64,000 bases of DNA, from positions 1-64,000 of the forward strand of contig CAVRYJ010000044.1 of the NCBI GenBank assembly GCA_963725425.1, given 5' to 3'. The notes under the pieces are model-generated. The model was not told the DNA's origin and did no database searches. It was given only the letters and a program-made list of their open reading frames with translations. Made by a program: the position numbers and the translations under genes. Below, piece by piece: positions 26,939 to 35,278 of the stretch (the first letter of the stretch is position 1; each line of letters begins with the position of its first letter). The stretch is from Clostridium_I sp963725425. GTDB taxonomy: Bacteria > Bacillota > Clostridia > Clostridiales > Clostridiaceae.

Positions 26939-29428
26939 ATGAAGGTGAGTAATAAAATAGAAAAAATAGATAACCAAGGTGAATACATTGATATTGTTAC
27001 AGATGGTGGGAAATTCAAAATTATGTTTATGAAAAGTGATATAGTTCGAATAAGATGTACTTTCGAAAAAGAGTTTCCAAAAGAAGCTTCTTACACATTA
27101 GTTATGACAGCATGGGAAGATAAAATGGATTCTATTTTGTCAGAAGAAAGGAAAAGAATAAAACCATATATTCCAAAGTTTCAGGAATTCAATGAATATA
27201 TTTGTTTGAAAACAGATTTACTAAAGATTAATATAAATAAGGACCCATTTACAATAGAAATTTACAATAATGAAGGTGTGCTTTTACATTCTGATTTAAA
27301 AGAGAAATCTTATGTAAAAGATGACTACGGAAGATTGAGTCATTATTCCTGTATAAATGACAATGATTCATTTTACGGTTTTGGTGAAAAAGCTGGGTAT
27401 ATAAATAAAGCTAAAAAAAGAATGAGAATGAATAACATGGATACTTTGGGCTATAATTCAGAACTAACAGATCCACTTTATAAACATATACCTTTTTATA
27501 TAAAATTAGATAAAACAAATGCCATTGCCAGTGGTTTATTTTATAATAATTCATATGAATCTACTTTTGATATGGGATGTGAAAGAAGTGGATACTGGGA
27601 TAAATATAGCTATTTTTCCACTGAAGGCACAGACTTAGATCTATTCTTCATGTACGGACCACAGATTAAAGATGTAGTACAAAAGTATACAGATTTAACT
27701 GGTAAAACTGCTTTACCCCCATTGTATTCATTAGGGTATTTGGGATCTACTATGTTTTATACAGAGCTCCAAAAACATTGTGACAAAGCAATTTTAGAAT
27801 TTATTGATAAAACAAAAGAACAAGGAATCCCCTGTGATGGATTTTTTCTATCTTCAGGTTATACTACAGGAAATGATGGAAAAAGATATGTGTTTAACTG
27901 GAACTATGATCGGTTCAGTAATCCTGAAAAATTTATTAAAAATATGAAAGAAAAAGGCGCAGATGTTTCTCCAAATGTTAAGCCTGGAATGCTTATAACT
28001 AATGCTTTATATGATGAGTTTAAAGCTGCAAATGCCTATATTATGGATGAACATGGAAAAGAGCCACATATAGATAGATATTGGGGTGGAAAAGCTTCTT
28101 TCGTTGACTTTACTAACCCAAAAGGTAGAGAATTATGGAAAAAGCATCTCAAGGAATCCCTTATAGATAAGGGTATTACTTGTATTTGGAATGATAACTG
28201 TGAATATGAGATAAATAACCCCAATGCAGTATGTAAATTTGAGGATGAAAAAATGCCTATAAAGGCACTTAGACCAATAATGCCAAATTTGATGGCGCTA
28301 ACTGCAAAACAAGCCCTTAAAGAAAGCTATCCTAATGTAAGACCTTATATTACAAATAGGGCGGGTTTTGCAGGAATTCAAAGATACGCTCAAACTTGGG
28401 CCGGAGACAATAATACAAGTTGGCACAGCTTAAAATTTAATATTCCAGTAATACTTGGCATGGGTTTATCAGGAGTAGCAAATCAAGGTTGTGACATTGG
28501 TGGATTTTATGGTCCAGCTCCAGAACCAGAACTATATGTAAGGTGGGTTCAGCACGGAATATTCCAACCAAGATTTTCAATACATTCTTGTAATACGGAT
28601 AATACAGTTACAGAACCTTGGATGTACCCTTCCTACACAAAGTACATAAGGAGTGCAATACAATTAAGATATAGATTAGCACCTTATTTATACTCATTAT
28701 TATATGAAGCATCTACAGAAGGTTCCCCAATAATGAGACCTATGTTTTATGAATTTCAACAGGATGCTAATACTTATGATGAAAGTTTTGATTTTATGTT
28801 TGGCAAATCACTGTTAGTAGCAAGCATTTATGAAAAAGGCGTAACTACAAGGAAGATTTATCTACCTAAGGGCTCTATGTGGTACGATTGGTACACTAAA
28901 AAAATGTATAAGGGTGGGCAAACTTTAGAAGTTAAAACTTCTCTTGATAAAATTCCCTTGTTCTTTAGAAGTGGGTCTATAATACCATTGTCAGAAGATA
29001 TAATGAATTTACATTTACAAAGTATTGAAAAGCTAAACATATTAATAGAACCCTTTGAAAATTGTGAATTTACACTATACGAAGATGATGGAACCTCTAA
29101 TAATTATCTTAAGGGTGAATATTTGAAGACTTGTATTAAAGTAAATCACAATGATAATGTAGAAATTAGCTTCAATAAAGAAGGAACATATAAAACAAAA
29201 GTAAAAGAATTAACTTTAAATATAATATGCAGAGACGTAGCACCTGTGACCATAACTTTAGGAAGTAAAAAATTAGACTTTTATTTAGATGAAAAAAATT
29301 GGAAAAATGCTGAAGATGGTTGGTATTATGATAATGAGGAGCATACAGCAAAAATAAGATATAACAATCCTCAAGGTAATTACACCGTAAGCGTTGGTTT
29401 TGATGTTAAAGATTTAATCTCAATATAA
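26939..29428 (+). CDS. glycoside hydrolase family 31 enzyme
   Basis: An 829-residue cytoplasmic enzyme with no signal peptide. It has an N-terminal beta-sandwich (FYGFGEKAGYINK) and a (beta/alpha)8 barrel. The nucleophile region reads CIWNDNCEYEINN with D419, where the usual motif is WxDMNE. The acid/base is D490 in TWAGDNNTSW. VANQGCDIGGFYG and IFQPRFSIHS complete the site, and C-terminal beta-domains follow (YEDDGTSNNYLKGEY). GH31 enzymes cleave alpha-glycosides (glucosides, xylosides, galactosides, sulfoquinovosides). Clustering with uxuBA and a symporter suggests a substrate carrying or linked to a uronic acid. That is inference. The gene is intact. Confidence 0.88.
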   Translation: MKVSNKIEKIDNQGEYIDIVTDGGKFKIMFMKSDIVRIRCTFEKEFPKEASYTLVMTAWEDKMDSILSEERKRIKPYIPKFQEFNEYICLKTDLLKININKDPFTIEIYNNEGVLLHSDLKEKSYVKDDYGRLSHYSCINDNDSFYGFGEKAGYINKAKKRMRMNNMDTLGYNSELTDPLYKHIPFYIKLDKTNAIASGLFYNNSYESTFDMGCERSGYWDKYSYFSTEGTDLDLFFMYGPQIKDVVQKYTDLTGKTALPPLYSLGYLGSTMFYTELQKHCDKAILEFIDKTKEQGIPCDGFFLSSGYTTGNDGKRYVFNWNYDRFSNPEKFIKNMKEKGADVSPNVKPGMLITNALYDEFKAANAYIMDEHGKEPHIDRYWGGKASFVDFTNPKGRELWKKHLKESLIDKGITCIWNDNCEYEINNPNAVCKFEDEKMPIKALRPIMPNLMALTAKQALKESYPNVRPYITNRAGFAGIQRYAQTWAGDNNTSWHSLKFNIPVILGMGLSGVANQGCDIGGFYGPAPEPELYVRWVQHGIFQPRFSIHSCNTDNTVTEPWMYPSYTKYIRSAIQLRYRLAPYLYSLLYEASTEGSPIMRPMFYEFQQDANTYDESFDFMFGKSLLVASIYEKGVTTRKIYLPKGSMWYDWYTKKMYKGGQTLEVKTSLDKIPLFFRSGSIIPLSEDIMNLHLQSIEKLNILIEPFENCEFTLYEDDGTSNNYLKGEYLKTCIKVNHNDNVEISFNKEGTYKTKVKELTLNIICRDVAPVTITLGSKKLDFYLDEKNWKNAEDGWYYDNEEHTAKIRYNNPQGNYTVSVGFDVKDLISI

Positions 29429-29480
29429 ACAGAGTTCTTAGTTTCTCTGATACTTAGAAGTACCCAAGCTTGCTTTGTAT

Positions 29481-29605
29481 GAATCGCCAGAAATGGCGAT
29501 TCTTTTTTTGCGTCAATAATGTTTTACTAATTTGTTAAAATTTATTACAAAGTGTGGCAAATAATGATAATATTATATAGATAGTTATGATGCAGTTGTA
29601 AAAAA
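29481..29605 (+). repeat. conserved Rpn-downstream block, copy 2 (terminator plus AT-rich tail)
   Basis: It begins with a textbook terminator, GAATCGCC-AGAAAT-GGCGATTC followed by TTTTTTT (29481-29508), which also ends the GH31 transcript. TTTACTAATTTGTTAAAATT and AATAATGATAATATTATATA follow. The whole 125 bases match 36716-36838, where a transposase tail precedes it. The block ends 28 bases before the next gene and may carry its promoter. Confidence 0.7.
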
Positions 29606-29632
29606 GTACGACAATCAATGGAGGTGATAATA

Positions 29633-30094
29633 ATGGCAGTTAATCTTAAGCCCATCGGAGATAATGAGATAGAGGAAATATTGAATAAATTGACAAAAGA
29701 ATATGGAATGAGTCTAGAATGTCTATCACATTTGTTAGGTGTGAAAATTGATGGAGAAAAGCTTAATATCTCTCAAGGTGTAACTGCAGTAGATAGGAAT
29801 TCATATAAAAGTAAAAGTATAAATTTAAATTTACTACTAATGCTAGATGATATTTTAGAAAATGAACCAGATTTAAGATTTAAAGCATTTTTAGAAGTTC
29901 TTATTACAGTACATAAGATTAGTGCACATACCATTGCAAAATTTGCAAAAATCCCAACGCATTATGTTTTAGATTTCATGATTGATAGTAGCACTGTACC
30001 AATTGAGATAAAATATAAGCTTGCATCAGCCATAATGGTATTAAGACATATATTTAAAACTGTTGAGCCTAAAATATCAAAAATGTCATATTAA
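29633..30094 (+). CDS. uncharacterised small protein with helix-turn-helix-like segments
   Basis: The ATG at 29633 is preceded by GGAGGTGATAATA. ATG 29618 is upstream of that site and unlikely. The 153 residues are mainly helical. The segments YGMSLECLSHLLGVKIDG and ISAHTIAKFAKIPTHYVLDF look like two helix-turn-helix units, similar to the HTH_60 type seen in small clostridial proteins. No catalytic motif is visible. It is a single gene, with the repeat block ahead and a palindromic RNA-like element behind. It could be a DNA-binding regulator, but no target is evident. Confidence 0.5.
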   Translation: MAVNLKPIGDNEIEEILNKLTKEYGMSLECLSHLLGVKIDGEKLNISQGVTAVDRNSYKSKSINLNLLLMLDDILENEPDLRFKAFLEVLITVHKISAHTIAKFAKIPTHYVLDFMIDSSTVPIEIKYKLASAIMVLRHIFKTVEPKISKMSY

Positions 30095-30109
30095 AAGATT
30101 TCGGACATA

Positions 30110-30269
30110 AGGCATATGAAAAGAAATAACAAGTCAAAGATTCTGAGGATATTTTGCGGTAGGCAAGGAACCAAAACCTTGCGCATATTGATATATGTAA
30201 TGGTTATGGTGACGAAGCATACCACAAAATATACCAGAATATTGACTTGTTATTTCTTTGATGATGCCT
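30110..30269. ncRNA. 160-nt imperfect palindrome, candidate structured RNA or miniature mobile element
   Basis: AGGCAT...ATGCCT ends enclose an 18-bp perfect stem (30120-30137 with 30242-30259). Paired blocks ATTCTG/CAGAAT, ATATTTTG/CAAAATAT and GGTA/TACC follow, so about 40 pairs close a compact core. The core holds GCAAGG-AACCAAAA-CCTTGC and CATAT-TGAT-ATATG hairpins. AACCA in the first loop can pair with TGGTT at 30201-30205, a possible pseudoknot. A ~24-bp piece of one end recurs at 35213. The strand and function are unknown. Confidence 0.55.
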
Positions 30270-30370
30270 AATGAACATTATTAATATATTGTTCAACAAT
30301 CGTAAGATATGGCGGACTAAAATTAATACGAGACGTCATACGAATTTCGAGATAGAAAGGTGTTCAAATA

Positions 30371-31179
30371 ATGAAAATATATTATGTAGATGAATATTTG
30401 AATGAAATGAACTCTAATCCATTTTCTATAGAAGGTAACTATGGTAAAGATTGGGCTCAAGTTATAGTTTGTAATGATATAACTGGACAGTATTCATTTA
30501 ATAATACATCTGGTGAATTGTTCACTCTTAAGATAAATTCAAATTACAATGGATGGGAATATAGATTAAGTGACTATATTCAGTATGAAAATTACCATTA
30601 TAGGAATGTAATTGTTAAAAAAAACGAACAATTTAATTTGAAGGATATTGTTAACCGTTATCATATACACGGATTTGATGAAGATATAGTAAGAGCGACT
30701 GACCCAAGGTGGATAGTTCATAGTACAACAAAAAGAATTGGAAAGCTATAAATAGCTCAGGTTATCTTAAATCCATTAGAGTATTAATTGATGAAGGTTA
30801 CGATGAAATTGGTATAGGTCTAGCTCCATTTGGTGAACCTGATGATTATGAAGAACATATAATGTTTGACCATCTATATGGATGTAGTGAATTGGTGGTC
30901 AATTCTAGGAACATTGGTAAAGTATGTACAGATCCAAATATAAGATATAACCCTGGAATTAGAATGTATTTTGATGCACATAAGATTATATTAGATGGAT
31001 TTGCAGTAAGAGATGGGGCACATATTATTAAAGTTAAAGACAAGATAAGAATAACAGATTATATAGTTTATATGTATGATGAAACAAATGTTGACCTCCC
31101 TAAAGGAATAGATTTTTGGACACCTAGTTTATTTACGGATGAAGCAAATAAATCATTTTTAAAAGTATATGGGAAATAA
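30371..31179 (+). pseudogene. putative ADP-ribosyltransferase-fold (KptA-like) protein, frameshifted in an A run
   Basis: AGAAAGGTG precedes ATG 30371. Frame one ends at 30751. The continuing frame reads KNWKAINSSGYLKSIRVLID and finishes at 31179. Adding one A to the run 30730-30734 joins them into about 269 residues. WIVHSTTKKNWKAINSSGYL, then PGIRMYFDAHKIILDGFAVR and ITDYIVYMYD, recall the H-x-T, NAD-loop and late-strand pattern of RNA 2'-phosphotransferase/ART-fold proteins. The family assignment is my own reading and is tentative. The N-terminal 120 residues are unrecognised. Confidence 0.45.
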
Positions 31180-31312
31180 TCCAACTCTGTATAACAAAAA
31201 CTTATCATCCAGATTGGCTTAAAAACACGACCAACTGCACCTTCAAAGCTAAGTAAAGAGGTCGCACTTGTATAGGAAGACATTCAATATAATTTTTTTG
31301 ATAATAATCAAA

Positions 31313-31343
31313 ATAACCACACTATTAAAGCATTTGTGGTTAT
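31313..31343. terminator. hairpin between two damaged genes
   Basis: ATAACCACA (31313-31321) and TGTGGTTAT (31335-31343) are perfect 9-bp arms with a 13-base loop. There is no clear T-run. It may end the upstream transcript. The remaining bases 31180-31459 show no gene. Confidence 0.4.
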
Positions 31344-31459
31344 CTCAATAAAATAATATAATTAGTTCGTATCTTTCTTATCTTGTGACGGAAGGGTAAA
31401 TAAAGGCGAAGCAAAACAAGATATAAAGTGAATCCTATTATTATATGGAGGTATTAACG

Positions 31460-31949
31460 ATGTCCAATGAAATCAATTCAGAAATTATTAAAACAGAAAA
31501 TGACATATTTATTATGTTAGACAAGCTTTTAGAAAAAAGAGATAGCAGAAAAACATTCTTTAAACGTAAATTTTTTATGTCAATCAATATATGATTTTCA
31601 AGATAAATTAGAGAGTTTTGATTTCATTTATGATAGTGGATGCTTTCATCATATAAAGCCACATAGAAGAAATGAATACCTTAAAACTATACTGAAATAT
31701 TTAAAGCCAGATGGACATTTTTCAATGGTATGTTTCAACTTGAAAGGTGGTGCAAATATATCTGATTATGATGTATATAGAGACTACTCAATGCACGGAG
31801 GACTTGGATTTTCTGAATATAAATTAAAAACAATTTTGGAAGCATATTTTGAAATAATTGAATTTAGAGAAATGAAGGAATCGGTTGATGAAAATATATT
31901 TGGAAAATCTTTTCTTTGGACAGTATTAGTGAAGAAAAAAACAAAATAA
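31460..31949 (+). pseudogene. SAM-dependent methyltransferase, internally deleted
   Basis: ATG 31460 follows GGAGGTATTAACG and opens about 43 codons before a frame break. The rest, readable from about 31600, gives FDFIYDSGCFHHIKPHRRNE, then YLKPDGHFSMVCFNLKGG, typical of motif IV and the post-motif of TehB-like class I methyltransferases. The SAM-binding motif I is missing, so the N-terminal half has been deleted. A tail SFLWTVLVKK closes the last strand. Confidence 0.55.
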
Positions 31950-32034
31950 AAATATTAAAGTGCCAATATTATTTTAAAAAGTTAATTCATAACTTTCTTA
32001 TATTGTTGAACAATCGTAGAAAATTGCGAATTAA

Positions 32035-32071
32035 AAAACCGTAAAATTCAGTCTTTGAATAATACGGTTTT
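32035..32071. terminator. bidirectional terminator between methyltransferase remnant and MFS gene
   Basis: AAAACCGTA (32035-32043) and TACGGTTTT (32063-32071) are perfect arms flanked by A-rich and T-rich sequence. Two convergent genes (31949 and 32135) end on either side, so it likely serves both. Confidence 0.6.
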
Positions 32072-32134
32072 CAATAACTTTGCAAGTTTAACACTTATAA
32101 AATATATTAAATGATAACGCCACATCGAATCTGC

Positions 32135-33389
32135 CTATTTCTGAGGGATTGGCTCTATGCCGCCCTTGGCACGTAGGTAGATCAGCACCGGCGTTAGCAG
32201 GACGAGTGTGACGGCACCGCAAGCAATGAAGCTTACAGACGCGTTGAAGCTCTGGGCGATCCCTCCGGCGAACAAACTCCCGATCGGAGTCGTCCCTGCA
32301 AAGACGAGGGAATAGACGCTCATAACACGGCCCCTGTACTCATTGGTGGAGTTGAGTTGTATCGTGGAGTTGGCGCTCGCCATAAAGATCATAAAGAAGA
32401 AGCCTATGAGCAACAGCGTGATCCCTGTCAGCGCATAAGTGGTTGTAAATCCGACCATCAGCAACAGGACACCAGTTATAACCGGGAAGCCGTAGATGAA
32501 GAATTTCCGGGGGCTGCCCTTGCCGATCGATGCAATCGTGAGCGCGCCAGCCAGAGCACCGAGACCGGTCATGGACATCAGAAGCCCAAAGCCTGTCTCA
32601 TGCTGGTGAAGTATATGGGTGGAAAAGACAGGCACAAGGACATTCTCATTCATCACAAATGTGCCGGTGATCCCTAGAATGATCAACGTTACAAACAACA
32701 CCTTGCGGCCGTATATGAATTTTCAGGCATTCCACGATATCTCTAAGGATATTGTCCTTCTTGATCTGTTGCCTCTCAATCGGGTACGGGTGTATGAACG
32801 GAAGGCTCAGGAGGACTGCGCCGAAACTGATGGCGTTGATGAGAAAACAATTGGGGATGCCATGCGGTCCGACGCCCATGATCACGCCGGCGATCGCCGG
32901 TCCGATTACGCGGGCTAGGTTGACCTGCACGGAGTTGAGAGCGATACCGTTGGTCAGGTCCTCCCTCCCGACGAGCTCGACGACAAACGACTGTCTGGTC
33001 GGCATGTCAAACGTATTGACGATACCCAGTAGCGTCGACGAGATGATCAGATGCCAGTACATGATATGGCCGGAATATGTGAGAATGGCTAGCGCCAGCA
33101 TGATGCCGAATGACGCCGACTGCGTAATATACAGGATGGTTTTCTTCTTTGACCTGTCGATGATAACGCCTGCGAACAGCGAAAATAAAAGAACCGGCAG
33201 GAATTGAAGCGCGCTGATGAGTCCGAGGAGAAACGCCGAGTCCGTCAGCTTGTACGCAAGCCAGGGCTGTGCGACATTCTGCATCCATGTGCCTGTGGTA
33301 GAAATGGCCATCCCGATCCAATAATAACGATAATTTCTGTGCTTAAACGCAGCAAATGGATTTCCGACTGCGCTATTCTTCTTCTTCAT
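32135..33389 (-). pseudogene. MFS efflux transporter, G+C-rich, with one-base insertion
   Basis: The start at 33389 lies behind GAAGGGGAT. Part one (HRNYRYYWIGMAISTTGTWM, then QNVAQPWLAYKLT) covers helices 1-6. Part two, from about 32722, covers helices 7-12 (VMNENVLVPVFSTHILHQ, then GRVMSVYSLVFAGTTPIGSL). Removing one base from the T run 32720-32723 restores about 417 residues. The sequence resembles enterobactin-exporter/tetracycline-type MFS pumps. G+C is about half, far above its neighbours, so recent transfer from a higher-GC Firmicute is likely. A MerR regulator lies just upstream in the same direction. Confidence 0.75.
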
Positions 33390-33433
33390 AAAACAAGATC
33401 CCCTTCATCTTCCAAAATTTTCGAATTAGACGT

Positions 33434-33447
33434 TTACGTTAACGTAA
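33434..33447. promoter_or_regulatory. 14-bp palindrome between merR and MFS genes
   Basis: TTACGTTAACGTAA is a perfect palindrome ahead of the MFS gene. It shares its ACGTTAACGT core with the palindrome upstream of merR (33880-33895). It is most likely the MerR-protein binding site. Confidence 0.6.
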
Positions 33448-33464
33448 TGTTATTGACAAAATTT

Positions 33465-33857
33465 TTATTTTTGATGATCCTTAATCAATTGCTCGAAATG
33501 TTCGATATTGGATAATAAGTCATTACGAAATTCCTGCAATGCATCGATTTTTTGATTCGTATCAGCAAGGTGCTGACACAATATCTCGTGTATTTTATGT
33601 TTGGACGTAATTTTAATTAAATTTGTATCATTGAAATAAATAATACTGACATCACGTATTTCTTCCAGACTTAACCCGAGACTTTTTAGTTGGTCAATCT
33701 TTCGAAGATATTTAAGTGTTTCCTCGGTGTAGTGATGCTGGCCATTACCTTCACGGTTACCCGTAGGAATGAGTCCTAAACTTTCGTAATATCGAACCGT
33801 TCTTGGGGTTACTCCAGCACGTTCAGATAATTCGCCTATACGCATGAAATCATTCAT
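33465..33857 (-). CDS. MerR family transcriptional regulator
   Basis: I chose ATG 33857 because AGGAGGTG lies 11 bases before it. The longer frame has no such site. The 130-residue protein has the MerR winged helix MRIGELSERAGVTPRTVRYY, then ESLGLIPTGNREGNGQHHY. A dimerisation coiled coil (about residues 70-125) follows. It has no effector-binding domain and no cysteines, so it is not a metal sensor of the MerR/CueR type. Its palindromic operators flank the gene and the MFS pump downstream, so it probably controls drug-responsive expression of that pump. Confidence 0.85.
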   Translation of the reverse strand: MNDFMRIGELSERAGVTPRTVRYYESLGLIPTGNREGNGQHHYTEETLKYLRKIDQLKSLGLSLEEIRDVSIIYFNDTNLIKITSKHKIHEILCQHLADTNQKIDALQEFRNDLLSNIEHFEQLIKDHQK

Positions 33858-33879
33858 TACTCGTACGCACCTCCTAAAT

Positions 33880-33928
33880 ATAACGTTAACGTTATGTTTA
33901 TAATAGCGTTTTTGCACACTATAGTCAA
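33880..33928 (-). promoter_or_regulatory. merR promoter and palindromic operator
   Basis: On the minus strand TTGACT (33923-33928), 17 bases, then TATTAT (33900-33905) form a sigma-A promoter. ATAACGTTAACGTTAT (33880-33895), a perfect 16-bp palindrome, lies just downstream of the -10. A bound dimer there would repress merR and the pump. No gene is seen between here and 34182. Confidence 0.6.
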
Positions 33929-34182
33929 GAGCTGTTTTCTAGGTAAATCTTAGATAACTAAAATTATCGTGATCAACGATACTGGTAATCATCAAACTCA
34001 TGTTCGAGTTATGTTAGCTCGAAGATGGTTCGCTTCGTTCATAAAAGACGAAACAAGTGATTTTTAATACTTATGATTCGTTCTTACTCATGAAAATTTT
34101 AAGATTGATATTTATGAAAGGTTTTAAATATAGTCTGAAGTTTTATTTACTAAATTAAATATAATTATTTAGGAGTGACGTT

Positions 34183-34272
34183 GTGAATAAATTAAAGTTT
34201 TTAGGAAGAGGCTCAGTATATAATACTAAAGAATGTAGTGAATATAATTTAATTTTAGTAATGGGGGAATAA
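34183..34272 (+). pseudogene. MBL-fold hydrolase, N-terminal stub
   Basis: GTG 34183 follows AGGAGTGACGTT. The first residues KLKFLGRGSVYNTKE resemble the first strand and turn of metallo-beta-lactamase-fold proteins. A stop follows after 29 codons and all metal ligands are missing. The next gene starts 2 bases later. Confidence 0.4.
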
Positions 34273-34274
34273 GT

Positions 34275-34578
34275 ATGACAGAACGTGAAAAAATGTTAGC
34301 TGGAGAATTATATGATTGCGCCGATGAAGAGTTATTAAAACAATGGCATAAAGCCAAAAATTTAATAAGAATATATAATCAATTAGATTATGAATTAAAA
34401 GAAAAACAAGAAGAAATATTAAACAAGCTTTTAGGCTCAAGAGGGGCAAATTTATTTACCAGGTGTTACTATTGGCAATAATGTTACAATCGGTGCAGGT
34501 AGTGTTGTAACTAAATCAATCCCAGATAATAAAGTAACCTATGGGAATCCCTGTAGAGTTATAAGAGATAATAATTAA
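34275..34578 (+). pseudogene. maltose/galactoside O-acetyltransferase (LacA/Maa), middle deleted
   Basis: The N-terminus MTEREKMLAGELYDCADEEL and the helix that follows are those of maltose acetyltransferase. At about 34455 the reading shifts frame into PGVTIGNNVTIGAGSVVTKS, then IPDNKVTYGNPCRVI, the last coils of the left-handed beta-helix. About half of the normal ~185 residues, including the catalytic histidine region, are missing. A better-preserved relative starts at 63892. Confidence 0.7.
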
Positions 34579-34770
34579 AATTACTATGAGAAAATACAAC
34601 ATATAACATAAGATGCCAGCAAGAGCATGGCTTCATTAACTATGATAATACCCTAGTATACCATGGTTTAAATTAATATTATATTCTTGTATATGATATC
34701 TCAATAATATATATATATCATATACCAATACTCCATATTAGTATGTCATACTATTATATGGTATCGGCAT

Positions 34771-34811
34771 TTAGGGTCAATATTAAGGTATAATACTTTT
34801 CTATAAGCTGC
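34771..34811 (+). repeat. dispersed 40-bp motif, copy 2
   Basis: TTAGGGTCAATATTAAGG, TATAATAC and CTATAAGCTGC match 4794-4836. An AT-rich stretch with nested TATATA repeats precedes both copies. The region 34579-34831 otherwise holds no gene. Here the motif ends 20 bases before an Rpn-transposase remnant. Confidence 0.5.
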
Positions 34812-34831
34812 AAATATGGCTATCATTCTTT

Positions 34832-35040
34832 AGCGAAAATATAAGTAAAGAAGACTTAAAGAAGCTCTAATGGATATGGATGTTGATATTAAAAAAGCAG
34901 AAGAAAAAAATAGAATATCTAAGTAGTGATCCTGAAACTTTGGCGCTTTACAAAGCAAGAGAAAGATCACTCCAGAAGAGAGCTAATATGATTAGCAGTG
35001 CTAAGGATGAAGGAATACAAATAGGAGGAACAGAGAGAGC
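34832..35040 (+). pseudogene. Rpn-family (PD-(D/E)XK) transposase, C-terminal remnant 1
   Basis: Allowing one frame change at an A run near 34905, the reading gives ISKEDLKKL, MDMDVDIKKAEE, YLSSDPETLALYKARERSLQ and NMISSAKDEGIQIGG. This is the C-terminal linker of recombination-promoting nuclease/putative transposase (Rpn) proteins. The nuclease domain is absent. Nearly identical DNA is at 40983-41178, and a shorter tail at 36667-36712. Confidence 0.65.
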
Positions 35041-35050
35041 GCTAACCATT

Positions 35051-35088
35051 GCAAATAATAATGATAATATTATATAGAGAGTTACGGC
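35051..35088 (+). repeat. conserved Rpn-downstream block, copy 3 (partial)
   Basis: GCAAATAATAATGATAATAT and then TATATAGAGAGTTA match the last third of the block at 29481-29605. It directly follows Rpn remnant 1, without the terminator part. Confidence 0.6.
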
Positions 35089-35212
35089 ATAACGGTAAAA
35101 AAGATGTAATAAACATGATACTACTTTTTTGTTGCTTGCGATAATCAACAATTCCAGTTAATTTGCCACTATATGCTCTCCCTATCCAAAGTACGTTGTT
35201 TACTATCTAAGG

Positions 35213-35240
35213 CATCATCAAATAAATAACACTTGACATG
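35213..35240. repeat. solo end of the 160-nt palindrome
   Basis: AGGCATCATCAAATAAATAAC and onward matches, at about 22 of 24 positions, the reverse complement of the right end of 30110-30269. It runs into the -35 region of the ArsR-like gene, so it may have contributed to that promoter. Confidence 0.45.
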
Positions 35241-35263
35241 TGCATTTGTGTGCATATATAATA
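35234..35263 (+). promoter_or_regulatory. promoter with operator in the spacer, ArsR-like gene
   Basis: TTGACA (35234-35239), 18 bases, then TATAAT (35258-35263) are consensus boxes. The spacer is TGTGCATTTGTGTGCATA, two TGTGCAT units, so a bound regulator would sit between -35 and -10. The same TGCATATGTGTGCAT pattern recurs at 35652-35677. Confidence 0.7.
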
Positions 35264-35278
35264 AAGATGGTGATAAAA

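Noticed and set aside
30371..31179. Programmed frameshifting in the ART-like gene and in other A-run breaks
   Set aside because: No slippery heptamer with a downstream stem is conserved across these sites, and the breaks occur in unrelated gene families. A missing base is simpler.
32357..33515. Several long open frames in other frames of the MFS gene (for example 32752-33207)
   Set aside because: They are shadows caused by the high G+C content, which lowers stop-codon frequency. Only the frames encoding the 12-helix MFS protein make sense.
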